Both the position numbers and the translations under genes were made by a program. A DNA stretch of 64,000 nt from Megamerina dolium (Eukaryota; Arthropoda; Insecta; Diptera; Megamerinidae). The DNA is taken from contig OY978527.1 in assembly GCA_963854835.1 (NCBI GenBank), positions 37,397,040 through 37,461,039 of the forward strand, written 5' to 3'. Position 1 is the stretch's first letter. Every line of letters begins with the position of its first letter. Under the pieces are notes generated by a model. That model saw only the letters and a list, made by a program, of their open reading frames with translations, was not told the origin of the DNA and made no database searches. This document shows, in pieces, positions 33,503 to 43,865 of this stretch.

Positions 33503-33939
33503 GTAACGAGTATCGATAGTTGATTACTCATCACTATTGTGACTGACTCTATTGGCAGCATCGAAACGAATGTCAACAAAAAAAAATAAGCGATAACCAG
33601 AACAAGCCAACGAGAAAGGAAGAGAAGAATCTCGATAAAGGAAGATTCTGGGGTGTTGCCAACAGAGTATAAATAGAGCTAGTGTTGAGAATTGACAATC
33701 AATCTAATTCAGAACGTGATTGCGAAAACATTGATACAGAGGCAAAAGTTGCAAGTACATTTAAGTGTTATAGTAAATAGTTGATTGTAAACAGTGTTGA
33801 TTGTAAATAGAGATTATTAAATAAATTGTTGCTGTATATAGTTGTATAAAATAAGTGTTGCAGTTATCATTAACAGAATCCAGTGATCGAACAAGGTAAT
33901 TCAAATAGAATTAAACGTTCACAGAATAAAAACGTAACA
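33503..33939 (+). repeat. 3' LTR
   Basis: Nearly identical to the 5' LTR; visible differences are GGCAGCATC versus GGCATCATC, and an all-A run where the 5' copy has a G. Confidence 0.92.
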
Positions 33940-34035
33940 ATATTTTTTTTGTAATACTGATTTAACAAAATGCATAGAATTTTATTTTGTTTGTCACGTT
34001 TTATTCGCTCTACTAACTTGACCCACCCTAATGTA

Positions 34036-35189
34036 CATTCATATGAATATATTATTTAAAAAAAGGCGCGTCTTCACGATCATAGTAGTTTTCTATATAA
34101 ATATGTATATATTTGTAATACATATTACTCATATGACATTATGGCATTTTGCTGCTGAGAAAGGTATATCGAACGTACGACATATGTTGAATGTTAATTT
34201 CAGATAACTGCATAAATTCAAATACTATATACAAATGTATATTAATGAGTACAGATAAATTGTTAACATTCTGTGAAATAATACAATATTACTCATTGCA
34301 AAAAGTTGACTTGATGTGCCGTGCACGGTCTCATATGTACAAGTACATATGCAAATTGCTACTGTGGCAATAGTGTCATTTACTTTGGAGTTATTGCAAA
34401 AGATATTTGACAAAAAAAAAAAAGCAAAAACTTTAACAATTTCATCGATATACATATAATATTAGTGATGTCGCCTGGATTTTCTGAATAGGGCGATCTA
34501 TTGAATATACAGTTTTTTTACGTAGAAATTAAACACTAGAACTAAAGGGATTTTCATTAAACATGATATGACTTTGAAAAAAAAAACACTAATTGCTGAA
34601 GAAATTCAAATGTTTTTTATGCAATGTCAAGTACAATCGATACACGGCTCTTTTTAGGAATAAAATTTATGAACCTATTTTAGAGCACTTTTTCCTCTAA
34701 ATCTGGTCGTATATCATGAATAGATTTTAAAACATGTAGAAAGTCTGGTGTATTTCCATGGTCCACTGGTGTTGAATCACAACTCCTTGGAGGCCACTGA
34801 ATATCACAATTTCTTAAAAAGGAAGTCAAAGTTTTCCCTCAATCATTCGGTAGTTATTCTGCTATTGTTATTATGATTAATCAAAAGTCTGATTAATCGG
34901 ACAATCTGTATTTTGATTATTCCAAATGTTGATTAATCATAATAATGCGACAAATTTGCTTATTTACAAAGTCTCTGAACCAGGAGTGAGCCTATTCGCT
35001 GAATACAATTTCCTGGTAAACATCATCTTACTGAAGACCGATTTTGGAATTAAATGTCCTGAAATGTGACTGAAGAAAATGGTGTTTTGAATTGTAACGT
35101 CAAGTGTCATAATGTTCGATTTTCTCCCTACTGCCCTCTACTGCAACAAATTGAATTTTATCAAGACATGCTTTACCTTGTATTATACG
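34036..35189. other. AT-rich spacer with a 17-bp inverted repeat
   Basis: No gene recognised. TTATTATGATTAATCAA (34868-34884) and its exact inverse (34929-34945) surround a loop that contains further GATTAATC copies. Confidence 0.6.
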
Positions 35190-35191
35190 TA

Positions 35192-36223
35192 GTCAAGTCA
35201 TAAATATTGGTACACAACTAAACGCATTCATTACGAATGCAATATTGGGCGCATTCATTTTACGCTTCATTGCCAAGTAAAACGTTTTTGGCATTAATTG
35301 TTTACAATCATGGAATGGGTGACATCGAAAATCGTATTGTTGTAGTTGGCCTACTAAAATGCAACATGGGAAAAGGCGATATCCTTCGGACGTTGCGACC
35401 GCTTGGAATCACTCGCAATGTGTATCGTGCTGTGAAGTTATTTGAGGATACTAGTGGAGTACGAGACCGTCAAAGATCTGGCCGTCCGCGCATTGTGAGA
35501 ACTCCAAAAGTGATCAAAGCCATGAAGAAACGAATCGACCGAAAACCGCTGCGAAAACAGAAAACCTTGTCGTGGGAAATACCAATTTCGCAAAAATTCA
35601 TGTCCATGAAGATTTGGGACACCTGATCACGGCCGCATTGGAGGAAAAACGCAAGAGAAAATTGAAAGCGTTATGCAGCCGGTACGCTCACAGACAAATT
35701 TTGTTTACTGACAAGCAAATCTTCACCGTAGAAGAATCGTTCAATAAACAGAATTATCGTGTGTATGCTCGGGATCCATCCAGAGTCATCCAGAGGATCC
35801 AAAAAGAGGCCTCTTCTCCATCGCACAAGGCAAAAACTATTCAACTGTGGCTAAAAAACAACATTCTGGACTTCATATCAATGGATGATTGCCAGCTCGT
35901 AGTCCAGAACTCAAGCCATTGGATTATAAGTTGTGGTCCGTATTAGAGGGCATGGCTTGCCCTACTCGACATCCAAATATTGAAGCGAGCCCTTGTCCGC
36001 GCAGTGGACAATTTCCCCATGCATGAAGTGCGTCTCGCGATCGATGAGTGGCCAGATCGTCTCAAGTCGTGCTGGAAGGTAAATGGAAGTCATTTCGAAT
36101 AAGTTCTTCTAAGATTTGTAGTCATTGAGAATAACCCAACAAAAAGAAAAAGAAGTTTTGAAAAATATTAATTCGTTTTCATTTTCTGTCGACTTTTCCG
36201 TGTATCAATATTTATGACTTGAC
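35192..36223 (+). mobile_element. mariner-superfamily element, internally deleted
   Basis: Inverted ends GTCAAGTCATAAATATTG(G/A)TACAC flank the element, each bordered by TA (35190-35191 and 36224-36225). Within, an N-terminal helix-turn-helix region (GKGDILRTLRPLGITRNVYR, then GRPRIVRTP) is followed in other frames by QILFTDKQIFTVEESFNKQN (first catalytic Asp) and KAKTIQLWLKNNILDFIS. The part carrying the second Asp has been deleted, and a downstream frame keeps LKPLDYKLWSVLEGMAC and IDEWPDRLK. The element cannot encode an active transposase. Confidence 0.8.
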
Positions 36224-36225
36224 TA

Positions 36226-38890
36226 GGTAATTCCATTAAAATGTATTCATCTTGTTACAATAACAAACTTTCCTTCACAAAGATGTAATATCGAAAAGAA
36301 GCTTTCAATCTGGCAAAATTTCATCTTGAAATTTCTTACTTAACATAAATTAAATTGCTGTATATTAAAGTTTTATGAAGAAATGAAACAAGAATCGAAA
36401 GAGCAAAAAATTACTCTGTACTGTCATCATAATTTTTAAATTGTTCATTAACTTAAGAAGACAAGAAAACAAATTTTTTTATGATCTCGTTTTCATTTAT
36501 TTTATTTATAAACTTATGTTTTCTTTATTTTAGCCGACTTTTAGTATTCCACATAATACAAATATTAAATACAAAAATGATTATCCATAAAGAATTAAGT
36601 GAAAATTGCCTGCAAAAAAAAAAAAAAATCTTTAGTATTGCATTTAATGTTGTTTCTCGTAACTTATGCCAATGGTTTAAACATAATCATTAGGCACATA
36701 TTGTCAACCGTACAACCTTCTAAAAACACATAAAATACATACATACATACTTTATGTACATTCTGTCAATTAAGTATCCGGAAATTCTCATTTTTAATTT
36801 TCCCTCTGAGAATATTTCAAAAAAAATTTTTTCCCAGGTTGGCACAACTGTCAGCCACTATTCTGTGAATTTTTATTGCTATGTGTCATTTAGTTTGGTT
36901 ACGGCGTCATTAGGAACAAGTTAACCTTTTGTGTGCGTTTGTATGTATGTTATGTTATATGTTATGTTATATGTACATTAGGATGTATCCATTAAAAAAA
37001 AGGAAGAGCAGAAAAAAAAAAATCAGATAAAAAATTCTTTATTAGGGCTGCAGTATGGCAAGTTTCAAGGGAAAAAAATATCCTGAACGGGATTATAATT
37101 TCCCCAAGAGATAATTTTTCTCATTTGACCATGTATCTTAAAATCTGCGATTTAAATATTTGATATTTGATAAAATCAGCCGATATATAATTTTTATATT
37201 ATTTAAATATCTGAGTTTTCGAAAACTTGTTCTAATTTTCCCATTTCCTTAAGGGAAAACATTCAAAAAAGCATTAGCTTGTCTACTTTTAGGAATTGGA
37301 TCGAAAATAGCATGTATAATGAATTTCTTTTTTGTTATACACTGAATACCAAAAATTCCCAAAATAGCCTTTTCTTCAAATTGTTGACTAAATTTTGATT
37401 CTGGTCGCGGGACGACCCCCCTAAACATAATTTCAAAGTTAGAAGTAAAATAACTGTAGTCGAATCGAATAGATCAACGGAAACCAAGTTATATAACCCA
37501 TTCCATAAAATTTGTTGCTGTCATCGAAAATTACTCAAACATACATTGCATGATTTTTAGCAAGCCCTTAAAAGAACCGAGAGAAATAGTAAACGATGTT
37601 TTTTTTTTATGTGGCAATGATGGTGGTAAATGAGCTCAAACGCAGTTCTGCGAGAAACTCGACCAAAAATGATCATTTTCGATATCGTAACGAAATAACT
37701 GGCTTACGAAAAATATTGTAGTTTATATTCAATCCAAAAGATATATCGCTGATGTAGCGCACAAATGTGTTAAGTGACAAATTAAACATTTTTCAGGAGA
37801 CAAAATTTGTATTCTATAGTTTTTCTAAAGTCTATAGTAATATACACAATTATGGATCTATGAGGCTTCGAACGCTTTATATTTAACTTTGTTCGCTTTA
37901 ACACATTCAGCACAAATATTCATGAATATTTCCCCTGTAGGAATTGATGGGTTAAGTGGTCTTGATATCAAACATCGGATAAAAATGGCGATCTTATTAA
38001 AATTATCCATTAATGAAAAATTGCCAGTCTCGTTTATTTACAAAAGAAAAAAGAGTAAACTTTCAGAATCTTGAGTTTTTGAGTCAATTATTTTTTGACT
38101 CAAACTGGTCAAAAGAGTGTATCAGAAAAAAATTTCCATTGAAAATCCCATTTTTAGAAGTTTTACGAACACAGTCCCACTCACAAACGATTATCATCAT
38201 TTTAAATTTAAATGGTTTGTGAGACTGTCCAATAGGGCGCATCCAATTATTTCTCTATAAATCTTAGAAGAAAAAGTTGGAAACGATATTTAAAAAATTT
38301 TGTATTTTTAATGAAATTGTGCAAAAAAATATGAAAAGGTTAAGAACTTAAAATTTCAAAAGCGACACAAAAGATAAGGAAAAAAAGAAGCTCTTACTAC
38401 TTACAAACACAGGCATTATATACAAGTATGTCACTCTTAATGTACATGCATTCATATGAAATGATCAATGGTACCTACTATTTAGTGAATAGTGAATTGC
38501 AGTAATGAAGGTAATGATGGTATGTGCAACATAATGACAGTGAGCAGTCATTTATAGAAAATATGGCTGACTAACTAATAAAACGAAAGTTAAAGTTGAA
38601 ACCTTAAAATGAAGAAGAAAATATTAAAAAATAGGATCTTTCTTAAATACTGTATTTGTAAAATTTTAGACTTATGAAATGTAATCTGATTCTTAAATCT
38701 AATTATTAACTCCTGAATTCGTAACCGGTAAAGTAAGTATTCTTTTATGGTATATTTCCGAGGTTAGTAAATTCAATCTAGTCTAAAACTAAGTTCAGTG
38801 GCGTAGCCAGGATTTTGGCAAGGGGGGAATTAGATGAATAAGATGTACAAGAAAAAAAATTGTAATGAATGATTTTTAAATATATTATTA
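36226..38890. other. AT-rich spacer with one dispersed repeat
   Basis: Contains the repeat copy at 36759-36864. A CATTAGGATG at 36976 and an inverse CATTAAGAGTG ending at 38442, both next to TA, could bound a further MITE, but their similarity is weak. A CAGTGGCGTAGCCAGG motif (38796-38811) resembles a DNA-transposon end. No gene seen. Confidence 0.5.
36759..36864 (+). repeat. Dispersed repeat, copy 2
   Basis: Second copy of the 3955-4068 repeat, sharing the CATTCTGTCAA(A/T)TAAGTA start, the TCTGAGAATATTTCAAAAAA block and the AACTGTCAGCCACTATTCT end. Downstream of this copy the sequence continues with TTATTGCTATGTGTCA, which is absent at copy 1. Confidence 0.6.
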
Positions 38891-38894
38891 TTTT

Positions 38895-40448
38895 TCTATC
38901 TGACAATTGGTTCGTGAGTTATAGCATCTTGTGTGAAGCTACTTTTGTTAATGAAAAAAAAAAAAATGGATAAAAGTGAATTTCGTGTTTGGATAAAGCA
39001 TTGCTTTGAAAAAAAAAATACAGTGGAAACCAAAAAATGGCTTGATAAACATTATCCGGACTCTGATCCATCGAGATAAATGGTAGAAAAGTGGATTGCT
39101 GAATTTAAACGTGGTCGTACCAGCACAAACGATGCAGAATGCAGTGGACGCCCAATTGAAGCTGTTATTCGAGAAAACATAAAAAAATCCACAAATTGGT
39201 TATGAACGATCGCAAATTGAAGGTGAACGAGCTAGCTGACATTGTAAAGATATCAGATGGTAGTGATTTTAAAATTTTACACGTACATTTGGGTATGCGA
39301 AAGCTTTGTGCAAAGTGGGTGCCGCGTGAGCTCACAGTCGACCAAAAACTATAACGTAGCGATGCTTCAACGGAGTGTTTGGGGGTGTTAAACCGCAATA
39401 AAACCGCATTCTATCGTTGATATGTGACAATGGATGAAACATGGCTTCACCATTACACATCACCAATCCAATAGACAGTCAGCTGAGTGGACAGCAGTCG
39501 ATGAATCGAATCCATAGGGAGCAGTCCAAAGACGCAACAGTCGCCCGGTAAGGTGATGGCGTCTGTATTTTGGGATGCGAACAGAATAATATTCATCGAC
39601 TATATCCAAAAAGAAACCACCAACAACAGTGACTATAATTGTGAACTTTTGGACCGATTGAAGACTGAAATCGCAAAGAAACGACCACATTTGCAAAAGA
39701 AAAAAGTGTTGTTTCACCAAGTTGTTTCATGCTGCACCGTGTCACAAATCGATGAAAACGATGGCAAAATTGGATGAATTGGGCTTCGGATTGTTTCCCC
39801 TCCCACCGTATTCTCAAAATTTAGTCTCCATCGGTGGGTGCCGTAGCTCAGTGCGTTGGCCCTCTGATCTGTAGGTCGTTGGTTTAATCCCCGATGAATT
39901 TCATATCGAAAAGATTTTTCTTTTGAACGGTACCCACCTGTCGGCAAGAAGTGGCAATTTTTCCGGCAGTAACAGTTTACCACAAATGCTTCTTAAAAGA
40001 GCTCTGTGACAAAACAAAGTTAATGTGATGTCACAAGGGTTCTGCCGTTCGAAACCAGCTAACATAAGTAGCTGTCCAAATATAACACGCACAGCAGTAT
40101 TGGAAGAGAAGCTCGGTGGTATCACAATGGGCCTTTCTGGCCTAAGTGTGTCCTCTCAGAGAGAGGGCAGCCACAATAACTTAACCTAATCTAACCCCCA
40201 TCGACTTTTTCCTGTTTTCAGATCTCAAGAGAATGCTTTCTGGAACGAAATTTAAGTCCGATGATGCAGTAATCGCTGAAACTGAGGCCTACTTTGACGG
40301 GAAAGAGAAATCGTACTATAAAAGTGGTAACGAAGAGTTGGAAATTCGCTATGCTCCTTGTATCGCCTTCGAAGACAACTATGTTGAATAACAAAATCGA
40401 GTTTTGTATTTTTTTATACATTTCTTACGGACTTATTGAATGGCTTGT
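38895..40448 (+). pseudogene. mariner, irritans subfamily (Himar1-like), copy A
   Basis: Frames give MDKSEFRVWIKHCF, KMVEKWI-type sequence with a stop, RELTVDQ, MDETWLHHYTS, FWDANRIIFIDYIQK and KKVLFHQ, the order seen in irritans mariners. Several stops and frameshifts are present, and a SINE (39834-40197) splits the C-terminal part before the third catalytic block. The right end ACTTATTGAATGGC matches copy B (53413-54639). The first catalytic Asp (MDET) survives here but is MEET in copy B. Confidence 0.8.
39834..40197 (+). mobile_element. tRNA-derived SINE inserted in mariner copy A
   Basis: The insertion starts GTGGGTGCCGTAGCTCAGTG, with an A-box-like TAGCTCAGTG and a B-box-like GGTTTAATCC about 40 bp on, i.e. 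a tRNA-like RNA polymerase III head. Its body matches the inverted copies at 61426-61685 and 62556-62926. CCATCG flanks it (39828-39833 and 40198-40203), and mariner sequence resumes directly after. Its 3' tail (CTTAACCTAATCTAACCC) differs from the AT-rich tails of other copies. Confidence 0.8.
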
Positions 40449-41626
40449 GATCTATTACAAAATTTATTTTGCGATAATCATTTCTTTAAGGCACTGTAGC
40501 TTAGTTGCTTCTTTGTTTACTACACTGTAAAGGTATAATAACGTCGCCTGTTTGGTTTCCGGCTTAGTCAACTGATAAACATAGCGCGAGACAGAAAAAT
40601 TTGTTTCCTCGAGAAACGACAAACAAAATGCTGGAATAAAAAACCCGCGTGATAACAGTTCTGAAGTTTGGAATCGATTAATATCAGTGAATACAAATAC
40701 GCTTTGGAGTAAACGCTACCAATATGTGAAATATTTGATATATATTTTTTATCCTTTTATAGATGTGGTCCATTCTAAGTAAAATATGAAGAACGCCAAC
40801 TTAAGACAACACACATGTATAAACAAAAATCACACACACGTGTTTCTTAATACTGATTTTGTATATTTTAGCGAATTAAAAAAAATTTTTTTTTTGCATA
40901 TTTTTATAGTTTGAGTTTTTATTAGTCAATCGCGTTATATGCGTGGGAATTGATGTTAAACATATAATGAGTATATGTTTTTACGTTATGTACATACATA
41001 GGGTGCTCCTCACTGCTACAAAAGGTACTCATTGGTACATAGGTATACTTACGACAATACAATGATGATGGCTACGGTGAAGTGTAGTGCGATGTAACAA
41101 CAAAAGTGTAATGCGCTTTGGAGAATGGTGTATATGTGTGTTGTCATAATTTATGATACAACATGTTTGAGATGTCATCGTACTACATACTGACTAACTC
41201 ACTGAGTAGAGGATGAGTGACTTGATTCACACGTGTAAATGGTACGAGATAAAGACTAACAGTGTAGTTACAATTATTGCGGAACCTATGTATATAGGAG
41301 TATGCATATTTAAGTAACATATCATCATACTGTAGTATATATTATCGGTGTGTTGTGTGACCAAATGCAATTTTGTTTACTTGTTCATGTTTATTGTAAT
41401 CAAGCAAGTTACTTTTAAATAATTTATACGCAAATTCACATACTATCGTACATAGATATCTATCTAGGTATATAATTATGTACATGCCTGGAACGCAGAC
41501 TAGTGGAGGTGGGCTTTTTTGCCTAATAAAACAATTAAAGCTGAACAAAAAATATTTTGTTACTGTTAGTGACTTACTTAGGACATCCATTACAACCCGA
41601 AATCGATGTAGTCAACTCTTTACTTC
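40449..41626. other. AT-rich spacer
   Basis: Nothing recognised as gene, RNA or mobile element. Confidence 0.5.
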
Positions 41627-42525
41627 GCTAGCTGGCGCCAGTTAGAAATTTCAAGCCTCATCAAGTTCTCCAGTACTTGGTCTTTCCACAGGAGGTTAGA
41701 TCTGTCTCTTCTGCATCGTCCCCCAACTTTTTAGCTGGAGCTGGAGCTCTTCCATTCGCTCGACATGACCTAGTCAGCATAGCCGCTAAAGTTTGATGCG
41801 TTTTACTATAACGGTGTCGGCATATAACTCATATAGCGCATGGTTGTACCTTATTTGATACTCGCCACCAACGCAAATAAGTCCAAAGATCTTGCGTTGG
41901 ACTTTTCTTTCGATGACTCCAAGCATTCTCCCATTTGAGGTGGAAATTGTCCAAGCTTCGGCGCCATATGTAAGGACAGGCATGTTAAGGGACTTGTAAT
42001 GTGTGGTTTTCGTTACTCGAGAGAGGACTCGACTTCTCAAATGCTTACTTAACCCAAAGTAGCACCTGTTAGCAAGTGTGATCCTTTGCAATATTTCCAG
42101 GCTGATGTCATTACTGGTGTTAATGCTAGTTCCAAGATAGACAAAGTCCTTCACTTCACTTCAAAAGCGTAGTTATCAACAGTGACGTGTTGTTCAAGAC
42201 TGCGGGATTCTTCATTTGTTGACATCAGGTACTTTGTCTTGCCCTCGTTAACCGAAAAACCCATTCGATGCGACTCTCTTCTGAACTCTGAGAATGTTGG
42301 ACTGGCTTTTAGAGTGTTTATGCCGATTATGTCAATATCATCGGCATACACTAACAGCATGACATTTTTGTTGAAGATAGTTTCTCCACAATAAAATTGA
42401 AGGAGACGCACCATAATGAATCACCTTGTTTGAAACCCCGTTCAGTATTAAACGGTGGGGAGAGGTCCTGCCCAATTTCCACTGCACAATGGGAGTTACA
42501 AAGTGTCAGTGTTAGAGACTTAAAA
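41627..42525 (-). pseudogene. RTE-like LINE reverse transcriptase, copy 2
   Basis: The longest of three related fragments. In order on the minus strand: FNTERGFKQGDSLWCVSFNF, then after a frameshift VMLLVYADDIDIIG (the YADD catalytic motif), FSVNEGKTKYLMS, VDNYAFEVKDFVYLGTSINT, and VLTYGAEAWTISTS with VQRKIFGLICVGGEYQIRYN at the 3' end. Two frameshifts and truncation of the N-terminal RT and endonuclease make it inactive. The clade label is by resemblance only. Confidence 0.8.
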
Positions 42526-42735
42526 AAAAAAAAATAAATATGTGGCACTTAAAGCCCTGAAGGGCTCTTTGACCGAGTTTCTGTTCCATTACTGTTGTGC
42601 GTGTTACATTTTGGACAGTATTAGAAGGCACCTACTTATTTTAGCCGGTTCCGAAAAGCAGAACTTTTGCGACATCACTTTTTCTGAGCTTTGTCACAAA
42701 GTTCTTTTAGAACTTATACTTCTTAAATTAAATGT
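42526..42735 (-). mobile_element. SINE, 3' half
   Basis: Inverted copy: poly(A)-rich tail at the left (42521-42540), then ATGTGGCACTTAAAGCCCTG and the body down to AAGTTCTTTTAGAA. The tRNA-like head is missing. It directly abuts the RTE fragment. Confidence 0.75.
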
Positions 42736-43865
42736 TGCTTTCTTTTAGCATTGATCTCATCCAGCTTGTGTTTTGTATGTTGTATAATTCTCAATTGCTT
42801 CATAGTAAGCAAGAGTATGTTTAGAAAACTATTGCCGCAAAAGATACGAGTTGCGTTGCTGGGTATGCGCAAATGTGTAGATTTAGAAGCATAAAATGTA
42901 GGCATGTATTTATTTATAGGTATATGTAAATATGATAGTACCATGCATATTATTATTTTTAATTAACACTTTATACCTTTGTCGCTACGTTACATGAAAC
43001 CATTGCTAATTGAAGTTAGTAATCATGCATATGTCTGCCACTCACATAGTTCTATTTGGTTTTTATATTTTCCACTGCTTCAAAAAAATAGAAATCTACT
43101 AAAATGTAATTATTAGTGCACTAGACACTATATTTACTAATATACCTGTATACCAAACACTCTATGGTGTCCGACTGTCTACATACGAGTATGCATCAAG
43201 TACTGTTGTGTTCTAGGAAAGAAAATCTTCAAGTGCACACACATTCCAAGTACATCAAGTTAAATACTTGCAATATAGAAAAAAGTATATTTGTGTTTAT
43301 CCTTCGTTATAGCCTCGGTTCTTTTTTTTTTTTTAGAATGCTCTACTTTTATTATGTGAAATATGAAGAAATAATAGTGACATATATCTACTCCAGTCTC
43401 CAAAAGGCTTTTAGTTTTATTACATTTAAAAAGTTTCGATTTTTAAAATGTCTGTTTATGTTAAACAAGGATATTGCATTAAATTTTGTTTACGGAATTA
43501 ATTTTTGACCATTCATACGTGTGAAATCATCACTATAAACTGACTGAGAATTACTTCAAGTAAATCAAAGTACGCATATGTGCCCAGAAGGAAAATTATG
43601 CATTCGTCTTTGAAGATGCACCAGTATCATAGCAAACGGATTGAATCGATGTACAAATAGATTATTGAAAATCGAATCGAACAAAAGGGAGAATTTATTG
43701 TTATATTAGCCATATGCAAAGTAATTACATACAGTCTGTTAATTAAAAAACGATCATCTGTTACACTCTGTGTAATGATGACGATACATATATCAGCTGA
43801 TTTTGTTTAACTGTTGTGAAGTTTGAGAATTAAATTTTGTACAAGTTTTGTGAAAATATTTAATT
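42736..43865. other. AT-rich spacer
   Basis: No feature recognised; a 114-codon frame at 43164-43508 has no family signature. Confidence 0.5.

Larger units (their letters stand above)
30015..33939 (+). mobile_element. LTR retrotransposon lacking protease, RT and RNase H
   Basis: A 3.9-kb element bounded by LTRs of 437-438 bp (30015-30452 and 33503-33939) and by the 4-bp duplication ATAT (30011-30014 and 33940-33943). The LTRs begin TGTAAC and end GTAACA; I see two substitutions and one possible indel between them, so insertion is recent. A tRNA-Leu-type primer-binding site, one long ORF and a purine tract are in place. The integrase placement and GPY-type C-terminus indicate the Ty3/Gypsy group. 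Because the reverse transcriptase is absent, it can only move with enzymes supplied by a related full-length element. Confidence 0.9.
29877..34033. mobile_element. TA-flanked MITE split by the LTR element
   Basis: CATTAGGGCGGGTCAA at the left and, inverted, CATTAGGGTGGGTCAA at the right, each bordered by TA (29875-29876, 34034-34035). Without the LTR insertion and its duplicated ATAT the MITE is about 230 bp. The terminal CATTAGGGTG motif is shared with 1132-2757 and 48882-49253. Confidence 0.75.

Noticed and set aside
36976..38442. Fourth TA-flanked MITE with CATTAG-type ends
   Set aside because: Only the first five or six bases match between the ends and there are no inverted arms, so not called as a feature.
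43164..43508. 114-codon plus-strand frame
   Set aside because: Runs through T-rich and AT-rich sequence, with no homology-like pattern or splice logic.
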